In this document: positions 1-5,913 of the stretch, one piece after another
Numbering within the stretch: position 1 is the first letter of the stretch
How the letters are laid out: each line of letters begins with the position of its first letter
Position numbers and translations under genes: made by a program
Notes under the pieces: model-generated
Database searches by the model: none
The model's input: the letters and a program-made list of their open reading frames with translations, nothing else
Told to the model about the DNA's origin: nothing
Assembly (NCBI GenBank): GCA_020216985.1
Contig: JAIWOH010000141.1
Span: 1 to 10,000 of the forward strand
Direction of reading: 5' to 3'
Length of the DNA: 10,000 nucleotides
From: Nitrospira sp.
GTDB lineage: Bacteria > Nitrospirota > Nitrospiria > Nitrospirales > Nitrospiraceae

Positions 1-379
1 CCGCGGCCCCATTGAAGCTGGCAGAAACAATTAAGAAATTCCCCGGGCGTTGGTAATTTCCGCGGCTGAAAAGCCGCGGCCCCATTGAAGCGTGTACCGT
101 TCAGTACGTGGCACCGCGCCCTCGCAATTTCCGCGGCTGAAAAGCCGCGGCCCCATTGAAGCTCAAGAGATTCAGGAGGAGAATCTCCAGGCGAACACCA
201 TTTCCGCGGCTGAAAAGCCGCGGCCCCATTGAAGCAGTAGTAAAGGCGGCAGTCGCGATTTTGCATTGTGATTTCCGCGGCTGAAAAGCCGCGGCCCCAT
301 TGAAGCGTGACTGATGCAAACCAAGGTTTCCGTGCTCGCGGATATTTCCGCGGCTGAAAAGCCGCGGCCCCATTGAAGC
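1..379 (+). CRISPR. CRISPR array, right-hand end (6 repeats, 5 spacers)
   Basis: Five identical 36-bp repeats lie at 56-91, 127-162, 200-235, 271-306 and 344-379. The last 18 bases of a sixth are at 1-18, so the array continues to the left. Spacers are 19-55 (37 bp), 92-126 (35), 163-199 (37), 236-270 (35) and 307-343 (37), all different. Each repeat holds a perfect 8-bp stem, CCGCGGCT/AGCCGCGG (repeat positions 5-12 and 17-24), closed by a GAAA (GNRA-type) tetraloop, and ends in ATTGAAGC. In type I and III systems an 8-nt 3' end of this kind becomes the crRNA 5' handle, so I infer transcription on + with the leader to the left. The opposite reading cannot be excluded. The repeat nearest the flank is not degenerate. 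No cas gene is present, so the subtype is undetermined; repeat and spacer lengths fit type I or III. Confidence 0.97.
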
Positions 380-511
380 TGGAGGAGGAGCCTCGGCAGG
401 CAAAATCTGTTGAATTACACATCTGACTTCATGGCAGATTACTGGGTGGAATAAGCCGAGTCAGCGCCGAGAGGGAAACGGCGTGTTTTCAGATGGAGGG
501 ACTGATCGTCC
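380..511. other. CRISPR flank / SDR upstream region
   Basis: These 132 bases separate the last CRISPR repeat from the SDR start codon. They contain no further repeat copy, no convincing -35/-10 pair and no terminator hairpin. The only structure seen is a small inverted repeat, ATCTG/CAGAT (421-425 and 435-439). A GGAGG at 495-499 lies 12 bases before the SDR ATG at 512 and is its likely ribosome binding site, with slightly long spacing. If the array were read on the minus strand this stretch would be its leader, but it is not notably AT-rich. Confidence 0.5.
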
Positions 512-1231
512 ATGGGCAGATTGACTGGGAAGATAGCAATTGTGACCGGCAGCAGCAGTGGCATTGGAAAGGCCATCGCGCTCCGGTTGGGCGAAGAGGG
601 AGCTACCGTGATTGTGACTGCGCGACGGCTTGGGCTTTGTCAGGCGACGGCCGCTCGGATTACGAGCAAGGGTGGAACGGCTTGGGCGATGCACACGGAT
701 GTGACCGATGAACGACAGGTCGAGCGGCTGTTTGATGAAACGGTCGCCCGCTATGGGCGTGTGGATATTTTGGTCAACAACGCGGGTATCTTTGGGGGAC
801 AGCAACTAGCTGAGACCTCGACGCGGGAATTCGATGAAGTGATGAACGTGAATCTCCGTGGCACGTTCTTCTGCTGCCGCGCCGCATTTCGCCGCATGAA
901 GCGACAGGGCGGCGGGGTGATCCTCAACATGTCGAGCGTGGCCGGGGTGCAGGCCTGGGCTGGCACCGGCGTATACAGTGCTTCAAAACATGGCATCATG
1001 GCCTTCACCAAGGCCATGGCTGACGAGGGGCGGTCGTACAATATTAAAGTCAGTGCCATCTGCCCGGCGGGAGTCGCGGACGACTTGGTCGATGCCTCTC
1101 CAGACGAGCGTCTGCGCAGCGAGAAGATTGATCCGTTTGATGTGGCGGAGGCGGCGATCTTTTTGGCCACGTTGGGCAAGTATGCGGTGGTGCATCAGCT
1201 TGTGATCGATCGGTTGGGTGCCGATTGGTAA
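512..1231 (+). CDS. Short-chain dehydrogenase/reductase (SDR)
   Basis: A 239-residue classical SDR: an NAD(P)(H)-dependent oxidoreductase with a Rossmann fold, probably cytosolic. Visible motifs are the glycine-rich dinucleotide-binding loop TGSSSGIG (residues 12-19), DVTD (63-66), NNAG (89-92), the catalytic Asn in VNL (N114), Ser142 in SSVAG, and YSASK with Tyr155 and Lys159. The Ser-to-Tyr spacing is 13, as in FabG, so the full Asn-Ser-Tyr-Lys tetrad is present. The basic pair at R38-R39 after the second strand may favour NADPH (inference). Downstream, CPAGV replaces the usual PG motif, and the C-terminus lacks the DGG found in many FabG-like enzymes, so it is not a safe FabG call. The substrate cannot be read from sequence. 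The radical SAM gene starts 53 bp downstream on the same strand, so the two are probably co-transcribed. Confidence 0.93.
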   Translation: MGRLTGKIAIVTGSSSGIGKAIALRLGEEGATVIVTARRLGLCQATAARITSKGGTAWAMHTDVTDERQVERLFDETVARYGRVDILVNNAGIFGGQQLAETSTREFDEVMNVNLRGTFFCCRAAFRRMKRQGGGVILNMSSVAGVQAWAGTGVYSASKHGIMAFTKAMADEGRSYNIKVSAICPAGVADDLVDASPDERLRSEKIDPFDVAEAAIFLATLGKYAVVHQLVIDRLGADW

Positions 1232-1266
1232 AGGGAGATCTTGTTGGTTGCCTGATCTCCGGTAAG

Positions 1267-1274
1267 AAGGGGAG
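1267..1274 (+). promoter_or_regulatory. Ribosome binding site of the PflX-like gene
   Basis: The purine-rich AAGGGGAG ends 10 bases before ATG 1285. It decides the start in favour of 1285 over the upstream in-frame TTG at 1225, which has no such element. Confidence 0.6.
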
Positions 1275-1284
1275 AAGACGGTCC

Positions 1285-2211
1285 ATGCCCTATCTTGGCG
1301 CCAAAATGCAGGCGAGCTATCGAAGCCTCTTGTGGAGCGGCGTCCTGTATGAGCGGATTGAGCAGGCCAAGCAGGTGCTGGCTTCCTGTCGGGTTTGCCC
1401 GCGGCACTGCGATGTCAACCGACAGGCTGGTGAGTTAGGGACCTGCTTGGTTGGGGACAAGGCGCTGGTCGCCAACGCCGGGCCCCATTTCGGTGAAGAA
1501 TTTCCCATCCGCGGCTGGTACGGGTCCGGCACCATCTTTTTTGCGGGATGTAATCTGCGATGCCTCTATTGCCAGAATGCCGAGATCAGCCATCAGCCGA
1601 ATGGCCAGGAGCTGGCGCCGGAACAGTTAGCCGATCTTATGCTCGATCTCCAGGAGCAGGGCTGTCACAATGTTAATCTGGTGTCGCCGTCTCATCAGGT
1701 GCCTCAGATCCTTGAAGGGCTATTGATCGCGGCCCAACGAGGGTTGCGCCTGCCCATCGTGTACAACACCAGCGCCTATGACGATCTCGACATGCTGCGT
1801 CTGTTGGACGGGGTCGTCGATATCTATATGCCGGACCTCAAATACGCGGATATGGTGGTGGGGCGTCGGCTTTCAAAGGTGCCGGACTATCCGGTGGTCG
1901 CTCAGGCCGCCATCAAGGAGATGCACCGGCAGGTCGGGGATCTGGTGCTGGATGACGAGGGACTGGCCGTCCGTGGTCTGCTGGTCAGACATCTCGTGCT
2001 TCCCGGTAATCTGGCAGGGACGGCCAAGGTGATGAAATTTTTGGCCGATGCGATTTCCCGCGACACCTATGTGCATGTGATGGATCAGTACCATCCGGCG
2101 GCCAAGGCCTTTTCTCATCCGGTGTTGAGTCGTCCTGTGCATGTGAATGAAGTGGAGCAGGCGATTCGGCAGGCGCAGGAGGCCGGTCTCCGGCGGGTGC
2201 ACGAAGAATAG
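1285..2211 (+). CDS. Radical SAM protein, PflX-like (COG1313)
   Basis: A 308-residue radical SAM protein resembling PflX, a homologue of pyruvate formate-lyase activating enzyme whose substrate is not established. The [4Fe-4S]-binding CxxxCxxC is CNLRCLYC (C89, C93, C96), preceded by the glycine-rich FFAGC strand. An N-terminal cysteine set, CRVCPRHC plus GTC (C35, C38, C42, C54), is typical of this family and may bind a second metal centre or substrate. Later conserved-looking stretches are NLVSPSH (131-137), YNTSAYD (160-166), YMPDLKY (181-187) and HLVLPG (236-241). The reading frame is open back to a TTG at 1225 that overlaps the SDR stop, but I chose ATG 1285: it has AAGGGGAG at 1267-1274 about 10 bases upstream, and the extra 20 residues look non-conserved. 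No glycyl-radical enzyme is nearby, so a PflA role is not supported. Confidence 0.88.
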   Translation: MPYLGAKMQASYRSLLWSGVLYERIEQAKQVLASCRVCPRHCDVNRQAGELGTCLVGDKALVANAGPHFGEEFPIRGWYGSGTIFFAGCNLRCLYCQNAEISHQPNGQELAPEQLADLMLDLQEQGCHNVNLVSPSHQVPQILEGLLIAAQRGLRLPIVYNTSAYDDLDMLRLLDGVVDIYMPDLKYADMVVGRRLSKVPDYPVVAQAAIKEMHRQVGDLVLDDEGLAVRGLLVRHLVLPGNLAGTAKVMKFLADAISRDTYVHVMDQYHPAAKAFSHPVLSRPVHVNEVEQAIRQAQEAGLRRVHEE

Positions 2212-2279
2212 GCTTGCCGGCATCAACTTCAAAGGTGCATGTGATGGAGCGAGAAAAGAGCGTGTCCTTGAGGGCGCTG

Positions 2280-3224
2280 TCAGCGCGATGGCGAGACAGG
2301 GGAGGTGACGTACTCCCGAGCCTCAGCGCCTAATCCCAAGTCTGCTTTCGAAAAGTCGAACGAGACCCGCAGTTGGACGGCCAGGTATTTTTGGATCAAT
2401 CCGCCCCGGTCCAGCGGCCGGTCTTGTTCGTAATACACCGCCAGTTCCGATTGCCTCCATCGCATCGCCAATCCGATGATCCAATCCAGTTCCGTCGGTT
2501 TGGCTTGGTTGCCGCCGTCTCGATCCGTGAACAGGTTGACGTCTCCATAGAGCACAATCCGATTTTTGTAGAGATCGAGGTCGGCATGGGCCACGTACCG
2601 GAGCAGGGCACGACCGGTGTTGTCCGGCCTGGCAAAGTAGTTCTGGTTGTGAAAGAGCCACCCGCCTCCCGCATAGACGGTCAGATTCTGGTCGGGGAAC
2701 AGGCGTTGCCAGCCCGGCAGGTCCTGAACGGCCTGCATTTGCGCCGTGACCAGCACGTCTGCGTAGGATTGAACCAAGCCTCGCCGGTCGAGCGGCGCAT
2801 CGCGCTCGTATTGCAGTCGCCAATTGACGTGACCGACGACGCCGGTCAAGGCATAGGTGCCGTCCCATTCGCTGAGTTCGATCCAGCCGTTGGTCCGGTC
2901 TGAAAAGAAGTTTTGATCGGTGTAAAACGTGACGTACTGTTTATAGAGGTCGGTTTCAAGATGCAGCATGTGGCGCAACCCGACAAGGCCGGTATTGTCC
3001 GGCCTGGCGGCAAATGAAGGGTTATGCACGAAAACGCCGGTGAGCAGGTAGCCGGCGACCAAACTTTCCTCCGCCGACCGCTCTTCTTCATTTGGACTGT
3101 CTAGGGAGGGTAGTGGCCGCCCGTATTTCTCCAAGGCCCACGAATGAGGCGGCCCCAAAAGGGCAAAAAGAATGATCGCGAGCGCGACACGTCTTATCGT
3201 CGGGCGGCTGTTCCACCGGCGCAT
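2280..3224 (-). CDS. Secreted beta-rich protein with internal duplication, probable outer-membrane protein
   Basis: 314 residues, family not recognised. The N-terminus has RRVALAIILFALLG followed by SWA, a clear Sec signal peptide with probable cleavage after A30. The mature part consists of two related ~100-residue units, about 59-157 and 184-284. Both contain HN-x5-ARPDNTG (H67 and H192, exactly 125 residues apart), then DLYK, then a DxNxFxDR-type strand (103-110 and 228-235), then a YE-x-D-x-PLDR-x-GL segment (139-150 and 265-276). Alternating hydrophobic/polar residues and abundant Tyr and Trp suggest beta-strands, so an outer-membrane barrel or periplasmic beta-protein is likely (inference). 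It is the last gene of a minus-strand run, 75 bp after the lipoprotein gene. It converges on the PflX-like gene, with 68 bp between the stops and no clear terminator. Confidence 0.85.
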   Translation of the reverse strand: MRRWNSRPTIRRVALAIILFALLGPPHSWALEKYGRPLPSLDSPNEEERSAEESLVAGYLLTGVFVHNPSFAARPDNTGLVGLRHMLHLETDLYKQYVTFYTDQNFFSDRTNGWIELSEWDGTYALTGVVGHVNWRLQYERDAPLDRRGLVQSYADVLVTAQMQAVQDLPGWQRLFPDQNLTVYAGGGWLFHNQNYFARPDNTGRALLRYVAHADLDLYKNRIVLYGDVNLFTDRDGGNQAKPTELDWIIGLAMRWRQSELAVYYEQDRPLDRGGLIQKYLAVQLRVSFDFSKADLGLGAEAREYVTSPVSPSR

Positions 3225-3299
3225 GATGAAACCAGCAATAGCACGATTGCCTTCTCATTGTCAGGCGGAGAGAAGCTTCGCAGGCAAAGGGTCGCATTG

Positions 3300-3719
3300 C
3301 TAGGGAGAGCAGGCTTCAAAGGTAGCTTCGCAATCGTTCGACGCGTCGAAGCCGGGCGGGACGAATCGATAATGGACGTCGATGACACGGTCGTCGGCGA
3401 CGATGACCGTGGCCCAGCATCCGTGGCGGACGGTAGCGAAACTGCTTTTGCCTGTCGGTTGCGATTCTTCCAAAATCGGCGCTTCGCGGTAGTAGCGAAG
3501 AAGAGTCATCTCGCCTTCCTGCACGGTTTTCTTGGGTTCTCCGGCGCAGGCAAGAACCGCCGACACGGATTTGCCGACCATCCGTTGCTGATTCGGATAC
3601 CGCCCGACCTCAACCGGCGCAGCGCAGGCCGCGAGCCAGATCGCTCCGCCGATTGCAGCCCCCGCCACTGTCAGGTTGATGAGTCTCACGTCGCGTCTTG
3701 TTGTCCGAACCATACCCAT
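3300..3719 (-). CDS. Small lipoprotein, unknown function
   Basis: 139 residues. A basic start (RTTRRDVR) is followed by a hydrophobic stretch ending in the lipobox LAAC, with the lipidated cysteine at C32, so this is probably a membrane-anchored lipoprotein facing the periplasm. The mature domain begins QRMVGKSVSAVLACAGEP, a pattern like the start of small SmpA/BamE-type lipoproteins (a helix ending in G-x-P, then strands), but this is only a resemblance. Besides C32 there are four cysteines (C58, C101, C130, C137), which could form disulfides after export. The start is ATG 3719; a second ATG at 3713 is possible, and neither has a strong Shine-Dalgarno sequence. It lies 58 bp after the OB-fold-like gene and 75 bp before the duplicated beta protein. 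Confidence 0.8.
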   Translation of the reverse strand: MGMVRTTRRDVRLINLTVAGAAIGGAIWLAACAAPVEVGRYPNQQRMVGKSVSAVLACAGEPKKTVQEGEMTLLRYYREAPILEESQPTGKSSFATVRHGCWATVIVADDRVIDVHYRFVPPGFDASNDCEATFEACSP

Positions 3720-3777
3720 ACTGCACTCGTTTTGTGGCCGGATGAGATCGGACTGTTGGAGAAAAAGGGAGAAACCG

Positions 3778-4215
3778 TCAACCGACCAGGTCGGGGTCGA
3801 ATTTATTCAAGGGCTGGACGGACAACGCCTTGATTTCGTTGTACACAATTGCGCGACCGACCTGGCGAAGACGGCTGAATGTTCCATGGACGATGACCAA
3901 ATCGCCTTCACGAACGTCCGGCTTGCCGAGGCTGATGACTTTGACGGTCCCGGCCGGATCTTGGAGCAAAAAGCCGTAGGCCAGTTGCCCTTGCCGGTTG
4001 GTCGCGATCTGGACGTTGGTCACTTTGCCCGTCACAGTGACCTCTTGACGATCGTACTGTTCCGGGTGGGCCAAAAGCTCCGCAATCTCGGTCAAGGTCC
4101 CGGCCCAGGCTGGCGGATCGACGAGCGGACCGGCGGGACCACACATGCCGGCCAAACCGGCGGCGGTTCCAAGAACAAGAAGGAGAGATCCGACAACGCT
4201 GTGAAATGTCTTCAT
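3778..4215 (-). CDS. Secreted OB-fold-like protein, unknown function
   Basis: 145 residues. A hydrophobic segment (VVGSLLLVLGTAAGLAG, 7-23) forms a signal peptide with likely cleavage after PAWA (A38). The mature domain reads as a small five-stranded OB fold: VTVTGKVTNVQ (59-69), YGFLLQDPAGTVKVIS (80-95), GDLVIVHGTF (104-113) and a last strand near IVYNEIKAL (123-131). This pattern resembles periplasmic OB-fold domains of the tRNA_anti-like/CcmE type; the exact family and ligand are unknown. The frame is open back to 4293, but that start would overlap the upstream gene and add a non-signal N-terminus, so ATG 4215 is preferred. C25 is not in a valid lipobox (AGM-C), so lipidation is unlikely. 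Confidence 0.8.
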   Translation of the reverse strand: MKTFHSVVGSLLLVLGTAAGLAGMCGPAGPLVDPPAWAGTLTEIAELLAHPEQYDRQEVTVTGKVTNVQIATNRQGQLAYGFLLQDPAGTVKVISLGKPDVREGDLVIVHGTFSRLRQVGRAIVYNEIKALSVQPLNKFDPDLVG

Positions 4216-4286
4216 GGCATCAAGGAACCTTTCCGATAACGAACCACAATATCGTCCGCACGCACGCCGAACGATCGAGCGAAAGG

Positions 4287-5483
4287 TTACCATTTATCGG
4301 ATGCCCTGCCGCTCATGTCTTCTCCGATGAAATTGTGCAGAATCTGTTTTTGCATCTCCGTCAGCTCGCCCGTGGAGTGTTCCGCTTGAGTCGGTGGAGA
4401 AACGGCCGGTTCTTGAGACGGGGGGGCGGTTCGTTTGAACAATTCTTGTTCAAGCGCCTCGGGGCTGCGATCCAAATCCTGCTGAATGGCGGCCAACCGT
4501 TGCAGGCCGAAAAGGGTGCGGGTGGGCTCGCTGTGGACCGCCTTGGAAGTGGCGCCAAGGACCAGCGAGTTCCAAAACGCGGCTTCACTCTGTTCGGGAA
4601 TGCCGACGACGGCGTAAGCCGTCAGTTTCTCAAGAAGCGCGGATTCGGTTCGTTCAAGACCGTCATACGTGGCGATCGATCGTTCGATAGGAGTCGTCGA
4701 GAGGATTGCCAACGTCTCTTCCCATAAGTCCAACGAAGGAGTTTGCGTATGGGCTTGGTGGGATGCCGGGGGGACATCGGACAATTTGCTCTGGAGCCCC
4801 AAAAGGTATTGCGATAGAAACTTGACCTTTCTGGCCGCCAATGAGCCGGCCGGGATACCCCAAATGTGGCAGATTTCATGATCCTGAAGCACGGTTCGGT
4901 TGGACGTCCGCCGCTCCCGTTCCGCCAGGTCGAGTCGTTTTCGAAATCGTTCGGAGAAACGCAATAAGGTTTGCAGCTCGATGGCCAGACGATAGTTCTG
5001 GAACTCTTTGGCGCCGATTTCGCCCTTTTCCCATCGTTCGTCGAGTGCTCGAAGAACAGGACCTGGAACCGCCGTCCTGGCTTGTGCTTTGAGGGTCTCG
5101 ATCGCGCCCGGGGAGACTCCTCGGGCGGCCAACAATGATGCGGCGCAAGCGGCCATGACCTCGGCCGTTTCAGCCAAGTGCGTGAGGACAGTGCATTGCA
5201 ACGACGTCCGTTCCCGGCGGAGTCTGGCCCGTCGCCGATATTCCTGCCACCGTGCCGTCGTGGCCGCGATGGACTCCTGGGTCATCGTGGTCACGGGTTT
5301 CGTGCCGGACACGCATCGTGGATCCGGACGATCCGCCACCATGAACAGTATTTCGTCATGCGAGACGTCAAGGTATTGAATCAGGAGGAGTTTGAGAAGA
5401 ATCCGCCCTTGAGTCGGCAAGTTTGCGATCGTTTCTTCGACCAGGCCGATGGTCAGGGGTCTCGTCATGAGCATTGAAGGCAT
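4287..5483 (-). CDS. Hypothetical protein, mostly helical
   Basis: 398 residues, family not recognised. There is no signal peptide or membrane segment, so it is probably cytoplasmic. The sequence looks almost wholly alpha-helical and highly charged. It has an Arg-rich run (YRRRARLRRER, about 82-92), an Ala-rich helix with two cysteines (VMAACAASLLAARG, 109-122), another basic helix (FSERFRKRLDLAERERR, about 176-192), a Pro-rich linker (about 354-365) and a short C-terminal helix. The N-terminal LPTQGRILLKLLLIQYLDVSHDE segment could be a small helical docking or DNA-binding domain, but this is a guess. The start is unsure: ATG 5483 is used here; TTG 5498 and ATGs at 5474 and 5468 are also in frame, and none has a good ribosome binding site. 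It follows the 72-aa gene by 21 bases, which suggests translational coupling. Confidence 0.8.
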   Translation of the reverse strand: MPSMLMTRPLTIGLVEETIANLPTQGRILLKLLLIQYLDVSHDEILFMVADRPDPRCVSGTKPVTTMTQESIAATTARWQEYRRRARLRRERTSLQCTVLTHLAETAEVMAACAASLLAARGVSPGAIETLKAQARTAVPGPVLRALDERWEKGEIGAKEFQNYRLAIELQTLLRFSERFRKRLDLAERERRTSNRTVLQDHEICHIWGIPAGSLAARKVKFLSQYLLGLQSKLSDVPPASHQAHTQTPSLDLWEETLAILSTTPIERSIATYDGLERTESALLEKLTAYAVVGIPEQSEAAFWNSLVLGATSKAVHSEPTRTLFGLQRLAAIQQDLDRSPEALEQELFKRTAPPSQEPAVSPPTQAEHSTGELTEMQKQILHNFIGEDMSGRASDKW

Positions 5484-5504
5484 GGTGTTTGCGGTCAATC
5501 GGGT

Positions 5505-5723
5505 CTAGGCGTTACCGGAACGTCCTTGATGGGCTTCGATATAGAGGGCGACGTATTCGCGCACTTGTTGCACGGTGCCGCTGACGAACATTTCCCGGGG
5601 AATCTCAACTCGGACCAGCTTGGAAGGGTCGACGCCCCGCTCTATGGCATAGAGCTCATCAACATAGAGACTGACGGACCCATCCGGAAAACGGAGGGCA
5701 TAGAGCGAGGTTGTATCAGCCAT
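5505..5723 (-). CDS. Small hypothetical protein (72 aa)
   Basis: A 72-residue soluble protein with no recognised family. It begins LYALRFPDGSVSLYVDELYAIERG, which reads as a beta-hairpin followed by a helix, then VRVEIPREMFV and a C-terminal helix (QQVREYVALYIEAH). No signal peptide or cysteine is seen. It is the first gene of the minus-strand run that continues to 2280, and its stop is 21 bases before the ATG of the 398-aa protein, so the two are likely co-expressed. ATG 5723 has no strong Shine-Dalgarno sequence. A candidate promoter with a perfect TTGACA lies about 60 bases upstream. Confidence 0.72.
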   Translation of the reverse strand: MADTTSLYALRFPDGSVSLYVDELYAIERGVDPSKLVRVEIPREMFVSGTVQQVREYVALYIEAHQGRSGNA

Positions 5724-5758
5724 CGAGAGCAGATCCGCGAGCCAATCTCGATAGGTAC

Positions 5759-5787
5759 AGGTAACACAAGCGCCGTGCGGCTGTCAA
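5759..5787 (-). promoter_or_regulatory. Candidate promoter of the minus-strand five-gene run
   Basis: On the minus strand a perfect -35 hexamer TTGACA (5787-5782) is followed after 17 bases by TTACCT (5764-5759), a poor -10. The -35 and spacing are good, but the weak -10 keeps this tentative. It lies about 36 bases upstream of the 72-aa gene's ATG. Confidence 0.4.
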
Positions 5788-5812
5788 AGAAAGGACGTTG
5801 CGGTCGGAAGAG

Positions 5813-5846
5813 TGAAGCTCCCCGCGGCTTGCTGCGGGGAGCTTCA
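5813..5846. repeat. 34-bp palindrome, REP-like element
   Basis: A perfect 13-bp inverted repeat, TGAAGCTCCCCGC / GCGGGGAGCTTCA (5813-5825 and 5834-5846), surrounds GGCTTGCT. A further G-T and G-C pair leaves a CTTG loop. It lies between two divergent TTGACA hexamers. No T-run follows on either strand, so it is not a typical intrinsic terminator. From memory, closely similar CCCCGCGGCTTGC-type palindromes occur dispersed in intergenic regions of many genomes, which suggests a REP-type repeat; copy number cannot be tested here. Confidence 0.75.
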
Positions 5847-5850
5847 AGGG

Positions 5851-5878
5851 TTGACAGGCGGTTCGCGCTTTGTTAGGG
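5851..5878 (+). promoter_or_regulatory. Candidate promoter of the secreted protein-cinA-thpR run
   Basis: A perfect -35 hexamer TTGACA (5851-5856) is followed after 16 bases by TTAGGG (5873-5878), a weak -10. It begins 4 bases after the palindrome and lies 35 bases before ATG 5914. The call rests mainly on the -35 match and the position. Confidence 0.3.
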
Positions 5879-5913
5879 GCAAGTGTCAGAAAACCTGTCC
5901 ACGTGGCTCATTC

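Noticed and set aside
101..403. A 100-codon minus-strand reading frame across the CRISPR array
   Set aside because: Its protein repeats the same 11-residue block because it translates the CRISPR repeats; it has no ribosome binding site and is a common mis-annotation.
512..1231. Calling the SDR FabG
   Set aside because: The catalytic tetrad fits, but PAGV replaces the PG motif and the C-terminal DGG is missing, and no fatty-acid gene is nearby.
2212..2279. Terminator between the convergent PflX-like and duplicated-protein genes
   Set aside because: Only GCGCTG/CAGCGC at 2274-2286 with a one-base centre is seen, which cannot form a normal hairpin, and there is no T-run.
2373..2903. A 176-codon + strand frame
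   Set aside because: It is antisense to the duplicated secreted protein, whose internal repeat and signal peptide show that the minus frame is real.
3144..3833. A 229-codon + strand frame
   Set aside because: It is antisense to the lipoprotein gene and the signal-peptide end of the duplicated protein. Those minus frames have lipobox and signal features, while this one has none.
3676..4239. A 187-codon + strand frame
   Set aside because: It is antisense to the OB-fold-like gene and shows no family pattern.
5813..5846. Intrinsic terminator
   Set aside because: The stem is strong, but no T-run follows on either strand and it lies upstream of genes both ways.
5812..5913. N-terminal extension of the secreted protein
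   Set aside because: It would be encoded by the palindrome and would bury the signal peptide 34 residues in.
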